DNA of 7,825 nucleotides from Nitrosopumilaceae archaeon (GCA_021296165.1 JAGWAW010000130.1:1-7825); one strand, 5' to 3'; shown: positions 1-6,666, counted from the first letter of the stretch. Notes: generated by a model from the sequence alone, not told the origin. A program made the numbers and translations.

Positions 1-1348
1 CCGGATTCAGGATGTGGTGCGGATCAAAGAAATCCTTGAGCAGCCCGAACAGCATATGGTTCTGCTCCCCGTACTGCCGTCGCACAAAGCCCGTCCGGCC
101 CATGCCGTCGCCGTGCTCCCCGGTTATGGTGCCGCCCAGCGCCATCACCTCGCACAAGTACCACTCCGCGACGCTCGAATCGGCGGGTGTGCGGACGTGT
201 ATGTTGCCGCTGCCCGCGTGTCCGTAGTATACCGGCGTCGAGCCGGTCCTCTCTCCCAGCTCGCATATCACGCCAAACAGATCAGGGAGCATCCCCAGCG
301 GGACTGTGGCATCCTCTATTATGCTGGGGGCGCGGTCCCCCGTCATCCCCAGGGACCTGGAGAGGGCCGCGTTCCTGCCGGCCAGCCATCTGTCTATGCC
401 CTCGCATATCATAACGGGATGGACACCGACCGCCCGGCGCACGGCGCCGCACACGCGGTCGGCATAGTCCGGCCCGCCCTGGCCGGGCACACACGAATCG
501 TGAAACTCGGCAAACAGCACGCACGACTCCCCGTACCCATCCATGATGCCGGGCCCCACCACCTCCAGCGAGACGGGGGCGCACTCCAGAATACGGGGGC
601 AGTCGGCGGCCGCCGAACGGGCATCCTCATACCGCATGACGGCCAGGGCCCGGCGGCGCGGTGCCGGGTGCGTTCGCAGCCGCGCCCCCACCACCACACC
701 CAGCGTCCCCTCCGAGGCGGCCACCACCCTGTGGGACATGCCGGGGGACGAGACCGCATCTAGGCGGTACCCGCAAGAGTTCTTTGCGGTGCCGGGGAAC
801 GGCCAGGCCCGGCGGCATATCCCAGATATGGTGTCCGAGTAGCGCCTGTTCGAGGGCAGCTCCACCACGTCCCCCCGCCCGTCCACCAGAGTAACCGATT
901 CCAAGTTGTCTATTGTGGAGCCGTACCCCAGCGAGAGGCTCCCCGACGCGTTGGTCGCCACCATTCCGCCCACGCTGCAGTACGGCCCCACCGAGGGGTT
1001 GGGCCCCAGGATGCGCCCGTGCCCGTACAGCAGCCTGGCTACGGCCCCCAGGCGCGCCCCCGGCCCGGCGAATACCATGCCATCCCGGTACCGCACCTGG
1101 TCCATGCGCGAGGTGTCCAGTATTATGCCGTCTCCCAGTGCCCCGCCCGCCAGTCCCGTCCCGGCCCCCCGGGTAGTCACCGGCATACGATTCTGCGCGG
1201 CCCACCTCACCATGCCTGCGACCTCCCCGACGTTCCGGGGAAGGGCCACCCCGCGCGGTCTCATGTTATACCCGCTGGCATCCACCGAGTAGTAGTCTAT
1301 GAGGTGTCCGTCGCCCAGTATCAGAGGCGTATTCGGTAATAGTCCCAC
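1..1348 (-). CDS. GlcD-type FAD-linked oxidase (glycolate / D-lactate dehydrogenase family), partial
   Basis: This is a flavoenzyme that would oxidise a 2-hydroxy acid such as D-lactate or glycolate; the substrate cannot be read from the sequence. 449 residues are visible and the frame is open at the left edge. In order: DASGYNMRPRGVALPRN near residue 23 (N-terminal FAD-binding lobe), RGAGTGLAGGA at 60-70 (FAD pyrophosphate loop), GGMVATNASG at 127-136, KNSCGYRLD at 189-197, SEGTLGVV at 212-219, EDATVP at 345-350, YGHAGSGNIHV at 375-385, GEHGDG at 410-415 and DPHHILNP at 442-449. The last motif normally lies at the end of the oxidase module, so either a stop or a fused Fe-S module follows outside the window. 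The GTG at 1348-1346 is chosen because the family needs residues well upstream of the first ATG (codon 29). It overlaps the HD gene by 28 bp, so the two are probably co-transcribed. GHAGSGNIHV has Ser where the family usually has Asp. Family assignment is firm; the start is tentative. Confidence 0.93.
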   Translation of the reverse strand, partial: MGLLPNTPLILGDGHLIDYYSVDASGYNMRPRGVALPRNVGEVAGMVRWAAQNRMPVTTRGAGTGLAGGALGDGIILDTSRMDQVRYRDGMVFAGPGARLGAVARLLYGHGRILGPNPSVGPYCSVGGMVATNASGSLSLGYGSTIDNLESVTLVDGRGDVVELPSNRRYSDTISGICRRAWPFPGTAKNSCGYRLDAVSSPGMSHRVVAASEGTLGVVVGARLRTHPAPRRRALAVMRYEDARSAAADCPRILECAPVSLEVVGPGIMDGYGESCVLFAEFHDSCVPGQGGPDYADRVCGAVRRAVGVHPVMICEGIDRWLAGRNAALSRSLGMTGDRAPSIIEDATVPLGMLPDLFGVICELGERTGSTPVYYGHAGSGNIHVRTPADSSVAEWYLCEVMALGGTITGEHGDGMGRTGFVRRQYGEQNHMLFGLLKDFFDPHHILNP

Positions 1349-2637
1349 CTCTCCGGATCTATCTTCTTCACGAACTCGGCCCGCTCCTTTCCCACTCTGG
1401 ACTGGATGACGGCCCGCAGTGCAAAGCTGGTCAGGTACGTGAACTGCTTGGAGTACGACTGCATCACAAAGAGGTGTCTCATCTTGCTGCCGCCCCCCAG
1501 GCCCCAGTACCCCATCCGGAGGGCCAGCGGCTCCAAGAAGACCGTGTTGTACAGCCCGAAGTTGCTGTCGCGGATCTCCGCACTCAAGGTGTAGTGCTCC
1601 AGCGGCCCCCCCTTGGCGAAGCCGATTATGCGGCCGTCGTTGAGCCTCAGGGTGTTCAGGATGACCTCGGGGTCGGCCACCGACTCCTTGAATGTGTCCC
1701 GGCCAAACTGTAGCGGGCGCGGGAGCTCGTCGAATATGGACAGCAGCGAGGAGACGAACGAGGGGTCCCGGCGCGTCTCTATGGCATCTATGGTCGGCAC
1801 CAGCCGAAGGTTGTCATAGGTGTAGTCGGCCTGGATGGATATCTCGCGGCTGCGCAGGTGCATGAAGGAGAGTACCGTATCAAAAAAGTTCTTGCGCATG
1901 GCGCGGGGTAGCGACCCCATCACCATCTGGAATATTTCCGTCTCGTTGTTGAGCAGGTCTTCGAAATATCCGACGGATCTCCTCACTATAAGAGAGGGGC
2001 TCCAGGCCAGGGCGTGCGCGTTCATCTTTGCCAGCTCCATGGAGTGGGCAAAGTCGCCCAGCGCGTACCCGCCGACACGGTCCACCACCGAGAGGTAGTG
2101 CCCCAGCCTCTCATAATGTTCCTGCATGGCGCGGTTGTCCCGGGTGGAGTCGACAGCCGCAAAGCAGGCTGCCATCTGCTGCTGGGCCCGGCGACGGCCC
2201 TCCCCCCGCCACGGATGGGTGGTGCGAAGGATGAGCGCCCTTACCAGGGGCAGGCTGATGCCGGCCTCCTCCATCATGGACACGATCTGGGGGTCGCCGG
2301 AGACGAAGCTGATGACCCTCTTCTCGTGGGGCTTGTCGACGCTCTTCAGCGGATCAAAGTCGTGCAGCAGGGCTGCCGCGTACAAGTGCTTGATGTCCGA
2401 GTCCGACAGGTCGGAGGGGTTGTCCTTGGAGCAGGCAGAGAGCAGGACGATATACGTCACGGCAAGCTCGTGGTGTATGTTGTGGTATCCGTAGTAGTCC
2501 TCACCCAGGCCTCGGCTCTCGAACAGTCCTATGATATAGTCCAGCATGCGGACCAGAACAGGCTCCTGCAGGCCGTTCTCATCAAGCGTCTCAATAATGC
2601 CGCTCCGGGATGCCCCCAGCTCCCGTGCGAACTGCAT
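1321..2637 (-). CDS. HD-domain metal-dependent phosphohydrolase-like protein with GNAT-like C-terminal half
   Basis: Exact function unknown. The N-terminal part (about residues 45-190 of 438) carries an HD signature: YHNIHH at 51-56, LLHDFD at 90-95 with the paired H92-D93, DKPHEK at 101-106, TTHP at 139-142 and a distal Asp in VVDRVG (D186). The YHN start and histidine spacing recall HD phosphodiesterases. Residues about 280-425 look like an acetyltransferase (GNAT) fold: a strand-like segment DGRIIGFAKG, then NTVFLEP, then MGYWGLGGGSKMRH (375-388), whose glycine-rich loop resembles the acetyl-CoA pyrophosphate loop. No signal peptide or membrane segment is seen, so it is probably cytoplasmic. 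A TTG at 2652 would add five residues, but the ATG at 2637 is preferred: it lies 27.5 nt from the centre of the TATA-like box TTTAAA, the distance expected for a leaderless transcript. It precedes and overlaps the oxidase gene. The HD domain is well supported; the GNAT part is inferred by eye. Confidence 0.88.
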   Translation of the reverse strand: MQFARELGASRSGIIETLDENGLQEPVLVRMLDYIIGLFESRGLGEDYYGYHNIHHELAVTYIVLLSACSKDNPSDLSDSDIKHLYAAALLHDFDPLKSVDKPHEKRVISFVSGDPQIVSMMEEAGISLPLVRALILRTTHPWRGEGRRRAQQQMAACFAAVDSTRDNRAMQEHYERLGHYLSVVDRVGGYALGDFAHSMELAKMNAHALAWSPSLIVRRSVGYFEDLLNNETEIFQMVMGSLPRAMRKNFFDTVLSFMHLRSREISIQADYTYDNLRLVPTIDAIETRRDPSFVSSLLSIFDELPRPLQFGRDTFKESVADPEVILNTLRLNDGRIIGFAKGGPLEHYTLSAEIRDSNFGLYNTVFLEPLALRMGYWGLGGGSKMRHLFVMQSYSKQFTYLTSFALRAVIQSRVGKERAEFVKKIDPERWDYYRIRL

Positions 2638-2661
2638 AAGGGTGACCACCAAACACTGTGC

Positions 2662-2667
2662 TTTAAA
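2662..2667 (-). promoter_or_regulatory. TATA-like box of the HD-domain gene
   Basis: On the minus strand the sequence reads GGTTTAAAGC. The TTTAAA centre is 27.5 nt before the A of the ATG at 2637, which would start transcription at or next to the start codon. This is the usual archaeal TATA-to-TSS distance. It is also the main reason for preferring the ATG over the TTG at 2652, which would lie only 12.5 nt from the box. Inferred from position and composition. Confidence 0.5.
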
Positions 2668-2781
2668 CCGTTATGACATGATCGGCCGCACAACCTGCAG
2701 CGCGTGGTGCGCCATATTGTTGTTTGGTTTTTGTTGCCAGTCATTGTAGATATTTGGTTGAATTTACCAGTGGGAATTATG

Positions 2782-2831
2782 ATACCAGACCATGCCGGTT
2801 GACGCCATCCGGCACTAACCAAGCCTGGTAT
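2782..2831. promoter_or_regulatory. Nested inverted repeat between divergent genes
   Basis: An outer pair ATACCAG (2782-2788) / CTGGTAT (2825-2831) encloses an inner pair TGCCGG (2793-2798) / CCGGCA (2809-2814) around a 10-nt loop. Both pairs are perfect. The element ends 19 nt before the TATA-like box of the Sua5 gene and lies over 100 nt from the box of the HD gene. It could be an operator or a structured transcript. It lies upstream of both predicted transcription starts, so a DNA-level role is more likely. No regulator is known from the sequence. Confidence 0.4.
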
Positions 2832-2849
2832 GCGCGGAGGTCCGGGACC

Positions 2850-2857
2850 AAATAAAT
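2850..2857 (+). promoter_or_regulatory. TATA-like box of the Sua5/THUMP operon
   Basis: AAATAAAT stands out in GC-rich surroundings and is centred 28.5 nt before the ATG at 2882. This spacing predicts a leaderless or nearly leaderless mRNA, consistent with the lack of a Shine-Dalgarno sequence before that ATG. Confidence 0.6.
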
Positions 2858-2881
2858 GCCGGTGCGCAGCGGCAAGGTACC

Positions 2882-3463
2882 ATGGAAAGGGTGCGGTGCG
2901 GGTCCAGATCCGTAGAGAGAGCGGCCGGGACAATACGGGACGGCGGGGTGGTGGCGTTTCCCACAGATACGGTGTACGGCGTGGGGTGCGATCCCTACAA
3001 CAGGGAGGCGGTGCTCCGAATATATGAGATCAAGGGCCGGGACCGCTCCAAGCCCCTGCCGGTGCTGGTTGCCTCCGCGGAGCTGGCCGCAGGCATAGCA
3101 CGCATGGGTCCGGGTGCCGCGGAGCTGGCCGCCCGGTACTGGCCCGGCCCGCTCACCATAGTACTGGAGGTGACCGACAGGGCGCTGGCCGCCTCCATGG
3201 GGCTGGCCGGCAGCATAGGCGTGCGGGTTCCCGGCGGCGGGTGCGTGTCGATGCTGCTGGGCACGTGCGGCATGGTGGTGGGCACCAGCGCCAACGTGTC
3301 TGGGGAGCCTTCCCCGGTCCGGGCCGACGACGTCCATATAGGATGCGACATGCTGCTGGACGGCGGGGCCATACCCGGCGGGACGGAGTCCACCATAGTG
3401 GACGGACGGACGGACGGCGGCATGTCGGTGGTAAGGCAGGGAGCTTTGGAGGTTGCGCTGTGA
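2882..3463 (+). CDS. Threonylcarbamoyl-AMP synthase, Sua5/YrdC/TsaC family
   Basis: The enzyme makes L-threonylcarbamoyladenylate from threonine, bicarbonate and ATP; the KEOPS complex then uses it to make t6A at position 37 of ANN-decoding tRNAs. It is cytoplasmic. The 193 residues span a single YrdC domain, without the extra C-terminal Sua5 domain. Visible landmarks: GGVVAFPTDTVYGVGCDP (21-38), KGRDRSKPLP (51-60, the conserved KxR and SKP nucleotide/threonine site), YWPGPLT (86-92), GVRVP (113-117), GTSANVSGEPS (134-144) and STIVD (170-174). All the key elements are intact. The ATG at 2882 fits the TATA-like box. The stop overlaps the GTG of the next gene (GTGA), which points to translational coupling with the THUMP protein. 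Eight of nine Ile codons are ATA, a native core-gene pattern. Confident call. Confidence 0.95.
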   Translation: MERVRCGSRSVERAAGTIRDGGVVAFPTDTVYGVGCDPYNREAVLRIYEIKGRDRSKPLPVLVASAELAAGIARMGPGAAELAARYWPGPLTIVLEVTDRALAASMGLAGSIGVRVPGGGCVSMLLGTCGMVVGTSANVSGEPSPVRADDVHIGCDMLLDGGAIPGGTESTIVDGRTDGGMSVVRQGALEVAL

Positions 3464-3993
3464 CGGCGTGGAACTGCATAGTTACGTGCCCCCGGCACAT
3501 GGAGGAGGACGCCATGGCCGAGGCCGAGGAGCTTCTGGGTAGGATGGGGGACGCATCCCCGGGCGCCGAACCGACCGGAATATCCGGCATAGTGGTGGTG
3601 CGTACGGGGCTGGATCCGGTGGCCTTCTCGCGGCAGGTTAGGCAAGAGGTGGCCGAGGCTCCTTGGAGCGTCAGGTATATCCGCAGGATAATACCCGTGC
3701 ATATAGTGGGGCGCAGCGATATGCAGTCGGTGCTGAATGCGGTGGAGGGACTCTCATCCCGAATAGGACCGGAGGACACGTACCGGGTATCCCTGGAGAA
3801 GCGAAACACGCAGGCATCCGGCCAAGAGATCATAAAATCCATTGCCGCCACGATACCCAACAAGGTGTCGCTGGAGGACCCCGACGTGGTGGTGCAGGTG
3901 GAGATACTGGGAGGCGTGGCCGGAGTCTCGGTTCTCCGGCCCGGCGACATATTCAGTCTGGAGACTGCAAAGCGGGAGATGTCAGACTGCTGA
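3460..3993 (+). CDS. THUMP-domain RNA-binding protein (COG1818 / Tan1-like)
   Basis: 177 residues resembling archaeal stand-alone THUMP proteins. The eukaryotic relative Tan1 is a tRNA-binding adaptor needed for N4-acetylcytidine formation, so a role in delivering tRNA to a modification enzyme is likely but not shown here. Visible: an N-terminal strand and helix (WNCIVTCPRHMEEDAMAEAE, 4-23), ISGIVVVRTGLDP (41-53), then the THUMP core from about 65: IRRIIPVH (74-81), DTYRVSLEKRN (106-116), EIIKSIA (123-129), LEDPDVVVQVEI (138-149) and GVSVLRPGDIFS (155-166). No catalytic domain is attached. The GTG at 3460 overlaps the Sua5 stop by four bases (GTGA), and no upstream alternative fits the family start. 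The open frame extends further upstream inside the Sua5 gene, but that part is a shadow. Pairing with Sua5 supports a tRNA-modification role. Confidence 0.87.
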   Translation: MTAWNCIVTCPRHMEEDAMAEAEELLGRMGDASPGAEPTGISGIVVVRTGLDPVAFSRQVRQEVAEAPWSVRYIRRIIPVHIVGRSDMQSVLNAVEGLSSRIGPEDTYRVSLEKRNTQASGQEIIKSIAATIPNKVSLEDPDVVVQVEILGGVAGVSVLRPGDIFSLETAKREMSDC

Positions 3994-4490
3994 TGGCCCG
4001 GTGTGCTGCATGACTTCAGACCTGCCCCGCACTAGGTGCCGGAGCGGATCTCGTCGCCCCCGCCGGCGGCGCAACCCGCCCATGCCGTGGGTTACCATAC
4101 GGCAGTCGTACCCGTAGTGATTTGAATAATGATCCGGATAACTACGCGGGCCACGGAAGGCAGATCCGTCCTAGTTTTATCCGAATCTTTTCGAGTCTCC
4201 GGCAGGATGCGTGCTCGTTGGTCGCTACCGTGGAGCCGCGCCTGATCCGTTTCCGGACCATGTCGGCTGGGTTTTGCCGCCGCGCTGCACATCTCACCGC
4301 AACGCCCCGTTCGTCCCACGCAGCCCGCCGAAGGTATGCGGGGACCAACGGTTTGTTCTCCGAACATGATTTAGGGCTGAAGATATCCACGCGATTCGGA
4401 GCATGGACGATCGGGATAAGATCTCTTGGTTCTGCCACCTAGTTAATGCCTGAAACCATTCGCGCTTGATCGTGGTATGAGCGCTGTTCA
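3994..4490. other. Intergenic stretch, no convincing gene
   Basis: About 500 bp after the THUMP gene. ORFs of about 100 codons exist on both strands (plus 4122-4442, minus 4142-4438). Neither shows a motif, a TATA-like box at the right distance or native ATA-rich codon use. The minus one (MAEPRDLIPIVHAP...) reads slightly more like protein and could be a degraded fragment. A 10-bp GC palindrome lies at 4060-4069, and weak oligo-T runs at 4175-4178 and 4188-4191 might serve as archaeal termination signals. No tRNA T-loop was seen. Confidence 0.5.
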
Positions 4491-4498
4491 TTAATATG
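4491..4498 (+). promoter_or_regulatory. TATA-like box of the SDR gene
   Basis: TTAATATG is centred 26.5 nt before the TTG at 4521, the same spacing as the boxes of the core genes. If real, the acquired gene is expressed from an archaeal-type promoter. The motif would also pass as a bacterial -10 element, so its origin is uncertain. Confidence 0.45.
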
Positions 4499-4520
4499 CA
4501 CGTCGGTTTGAGGACATGCA

Positions 4521-5354
4521 TTGGACTCCTCGCTACTCCAACTTGAAGGCAAGTCGGTACTCGTTGTGGGCGGAGGCCAGGGCATCGGCGAGAGCACCGC
4601 AAAACTACTCGCCCGTGTGGGCTGCCGCGTCGCCGTTGCTGACGCGGTCCAAGAACGTGCCGAGCGCGTCGCCGCCGCCGTCGCCAACCTCGGCCAACCT
4701 TCCACGGCCATAGTCGGCAACGTGCTAGAGGAAGGCCAAGCAAGGGACGTCGTAGAACGTGCCGAGCGCGAGATTGGCGGCCTCGATGCGCTTGTGACAA
4801 CCATAGGCCAAGCGTCGTTCAATTCTATTCTCGACATGACGCCGGAGCAGTGGGACCACGATCATCGCAAAAACCTTCGCCACTTTTTCTTCACCGCGCA
4901 AGCGGCGGCCCGATCGCTCATCTCCCGCGGCAAGTCCGGCAGCATGGTCTGTATCACCTCGGTGGGAGGCATGCAGTCGGCACCCAATCACGCTTCTTAT
5001 GGTGCAGCGAAAGCTGGCCTGATAAACTTGGTGCGCACCATGGCCGTCGAATGGGCGCCCCATAACATCAGGGTCAACGCCATCGCACCGGGAAGCATTA
5101 CCACTCCACGCATTCCGGCGACGCCAGAGAGAGTGGAACGAACACAACAGAGCCTCATTCCTGCCAAACGCCTGGGCACGGGAGACGAGGTCGGCAAAGC
5201 CGCACTTTTCCTGCTCTCCGACCTAGCGAGCTACGTCACTGGACATACCTTACCCGTCGACGGCGGCTGGATGGCCGCCTACCTGCTGGGAATCCCCCAT
5301 GTTCCTCCAACGGGCACCCTTGACGCTACTGCCGGCGCGATCCGGCCGCAATGA
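4521..5354 (+). CDS. Short-chain dehydrogenase/reductase (classical SDR), probably horizontally acquired
   Basis: An NAD(P)-dependent oxidoreductase of 277 residues; the substrate cannot be told. Rossmann motif VGGGQGIGE (16-24), with Gly where TGxxxGIG has Thr; acidic D41 at the end of strand 2 favours NAD(H); LVTTIG (91-96) replaces the usual NNAG. The catalytic tetrad is present: N118, S147, Y160, K164 (YGAAK). PVDGGW (245-250) is the usual C-terminal landmark, followed by about 27 extra residues. The TTG start is the first possible one after the in-frame stop at 4509-4511; an ATG at 4516 is out of frame. Ile codons are 7 ATC, 5 ATT and 3 ATA, against 8 of 9 ATA in the Sua5 gene and 16 of 18 in HemB, so the gene looks transferred, probably from a bacterium. 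It stands alone with no co-directional partner. SDR call firm; transfer inferred. Confidence 0.92.
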   Translation: MDSSLLQLEGKSVLVVGGGQGIGESTAKLLARVGCRVAVADAVQERAERVAAAVANLGQPSTAIVGNVLEEGQARDVVERAEREIGGLDALVTTIGQASFNSILDMTPEQWDHDHRKNLRHFFFTAQAAARSLISRGKSGSMVCITSVGGMQSAPNHASYGAAKAGLINLVRTMAVEWAPHNIRVNAIAPGSITTPRIPATPERVERTQQSLIPAKRLGTGDEVGKAALFLLSDLASYVTGHTLPVDGGWMAAYLLGIPHVPPTGTLDATAGAIRPQ

Positions 5355-5767
5355 CAGAGATACGAGATTTCGGAGATGGAATGCCCGGTCTTCCAATTCT
5401 GTGTCGCGTCCGCCCATCGCGCCCAAAGCCATCCTTTACGGCCGGCGCCGCAGTCTGGCCGACCCAGAATTCGGGCGCCCCTGCCTTCGTCTGAGAGCCC
5501 GGCGTGGCGGCAGTCTAGGGGAGCGCTGGACAAAGCCATGCAAGACGGCTTTCCGCATTCACCACGCGGCATCCGGCAATGGATTGTTGTTGCATGCCCA
5601 TCGCCACTCTAGATGGCCCCTTCTGTGCGCTTGGCGGCGGGGGAATGGTTTGCGCGCCATACCAAAAGTTCACAATGGTCTTGTTTCCGCAAGAGGCCCC
5701 TATTCCGCCGCCATCTGTCCTGCATACCACCTGATGCGGAGCCGCGCCCATCCACGCGGCGGGGACA

Positions 5768-5794
5768 GGGCGGGCCGGCTGTGGCCACCCGCCC
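5768..5794. repeat. GC-rich hairpin abutting the first direct repeat
   Basis: GGGCGGG (5768-5774) pairs perfectly with CCCGCCC (5788-5794) across a 13-nt loop. The last base is the first base of the 36-bp repeat. No T-run follows on either strand, so it is not a standard terminator. A role as a structured element beside the repeats is possible but unproven. Confidence 0.45.
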
Positions 5795-5902
5795 CTTCTG
5801 GGCGCGGATGTGGGGCAACTGCTTCCAACGTACATGATCGGCAAGGGCGTGCGCGTGATACAGGGGCCTTCTGGGCGCGGATGTGGGGCAACTGCTTCCA
5901 AC
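5794..5902. repeat. Two identical 36-bp direct repeats, 37-bp spacer (CRISPR-like geometry)
   Basis: The units at 5794-5829 and 5867-5902 match at all 36 positions and diverge at once on both sides. Each begins CCTTCTGGGCGCGG and ends GGGGCAACTGCTTCCAAC (the reverse strand begins GTTGGAAGCAGTTGCC). The 37-bp spacer resembles neither flank. Repeat and spacer lengths are typical of CRISPR arrays, and the 73-bp period is not a multiple of three, which argues against a repeat within a protein. Against CRISPR: only two units, no visible AT-rich leader, little internal dyad symmetry and no cas gene in the window. A simple local duplication or a mobile-element remnant is equally possible. Confidence 0.9.
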
Positions 5903-5953
5903 TACGCCGTCGCACCTCATACTGCCCCGGCGGACTAGATATTAGGCCACCGT

Positions 5954-5967
5954 GGGTTTGCAAACCC
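5954..5967. promoter_or_regulatory. Perfect 14-bp palindrome, operator-like
   Basis: GGGTTTGCAAACCC is fully self-complementary, with no loop. It ends 35 bp before the ATG of the small ORF at 6003. A homodimeric regulator site is the natural reading, though the gene it might control is uncertain. Confidence 0.4.
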
Positions 5968-6002
5968 CCAACATTTCATCGCATTAGACCTGGCCGTTTC
6001 CT

Positions 6003-6245
6003 ATGATTAAATTTCTGTTTAAAACGGTATGCCGCACGGCGGGCCAGGAGCACTCTGAAAAAACACGGCTCGAGCTAAAAGAATATTTACACCAAATTTT
6101 CATACAAAACATGCGTCGAACGGACGCGCGCAAAATGCAGGTCGCAGCGGCGGCATATGGAGCCACAATCCCGGAGGCAGTTGCACGGCTCGTGCTGGCG
6201 CGCATTGGGAGAATGATCAAAACATACGAAAAAAGCACAATGTAA
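6003..6245 (+). CDS. Small hypothetical protein (80 aa), doubtful
   Basis: Not recognised. The ORF begins with ATG and encodes a basic, Ala-rich, probably helical protein: MIKFLFKTVC at the start, LELKEYLHQIFIQNMRR in the middle, and an amphipathic tail EAVARLVLARIGRMIKTYEK. It has no Cys-pair motif, signal peptide or clear membrane segment. The region is less GC-rich than its surroundings. Ile codons are mixed (3 ATT, 2 ATC, 1 ATA), unlike the core genes. No TATA-like box is evident 27 nt upstream, but the palindrome at 5954 lies nearby. It could be a real accessory gene or a chance ORF. Confidence 0.35.
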   Translation: MIKFLFKTVCRTAGQEHSEKTRLELKEYLHQIFIQNMRRTDARKMQVAAAAYGATIPEAVARLVLARIGRMIKTYEKSTM

Positions 6246-6666
6246 TTGCATTGGATGATCGAGAGATAATTTGAAAAACATCTAGCCTGACTGTTTTGGC
6301 GTGGCGGCATGAAATTTCGGTCTTGGTCGATTTCATATTTCGTCATGGAATGAGGGTTTTGGAGCACAGGTGGCAACCATACGCGCAAGAGGGCCGCGCT
6401 ATCGCCAAAAAGCGTGGAACTACCGCCTTACGGTACCCAACGTATGCCAGCTGCGCGCGGCACTCCGTGGACTAGGCACAATCAATCGTAATCAGATTGT
6501 TCAAACTGGGATCTGCGCCAAGACGAATATCGTAAATAGCCCCCCGGTTGCGCAGTCATGCGGTCGCATGGCGGCCACGACATCTCGTCACGGCATGCAG
6601 GTTTTCGGTTCGGCGGTCTGCAGATATGCGAATTCGCGCAAATTGCCATACTGCCCGCAAACAACG
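6246..6666. other. Leader-side gap before hemB, no convincing gene
   Basis: About 420 bp. The hemB frame is open from 6370 (GTG), adding 109 codons, but these resemble nothing in the HemB family and read like non-coding sequence. An imperfect hairpin with 7-bp arms ATGAAAT/ATTTCAT lies at 6309-6336. No tRNA or riboswitch-like conserved core was recognised. Confidence 0.5.

Larger units (their letters stand above)
5355..6002. other. Long non-coding or degraded stretch with repeats
   Basis: About 650 bp without a convincing gene. A plus-strand frame stays open from within the SDR gene to 6006, but it has no recognisable motif, is rich in Arg, Pro and Gly, and reads like a GC-driven artefact. 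Contents of note: a small hairpin AAAGCC/GGCTTT (5532-5552), a strong GC hairpin, two exact 36-bp direct repeats and a perfect palindrome, the last three listed separately. It may be the tail of the segment that brought in the SDR gene. Confidence 0.5.

Noticed and set aside
14..1292. Long plus-strand ORFs across the left end (14-763, 906-1292 and others)
   Set aside because: They lie opposite the oxidase gene, whose minus-strand frame has nine family motifs in order. The plus-strand products are low-complexity shadows of GC-rich coding DNA.
2014..2676. 220-codon plus-strand ORF opposite the HD gene
   Set aside because: Antisense shadow; the HD frame has the catalytic motifs and a promoter.
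2995..3950. Minus-strand ORFs opposite Sua5 and THUMP (235 and 265 codons)
   Set aside because: Ser/Pro/Thr/Arg-rich antisense products without motifs; the plus-strand genes are clear.
4021..4100. tRNA-like GC-rich segment after the THUMP gene
   Set aside because: No T-loop consensus and no cloverleaf could be drawn on either strand.
4142..4438. 98-codon minus-strand ORF (MAEPRDLIPIVHAP...)
   Set aside because: Readable but matches no known family, has no promoter at the right distance and competes with an equally long plus-strand ORF. Kept only as a note in the gap description.
5616..5630. Possible third, degenerate copy of the 36-bp repeat
   Set aside because: Only the first 14 or so bases resemble the repeat (CCCCTTCTGTGCGC), and the distance to the next unit is not one period. 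Likely chance.
5299..6006. 235-codon plus-strand ORF overlapping the SDR 3' end
   Set aside because: Starts inside the SDR gene in another frame, is Arg/Pro/Gly-rich, and spans the 36-bp repeats with a 73-bp period that breaks any protein repeat.
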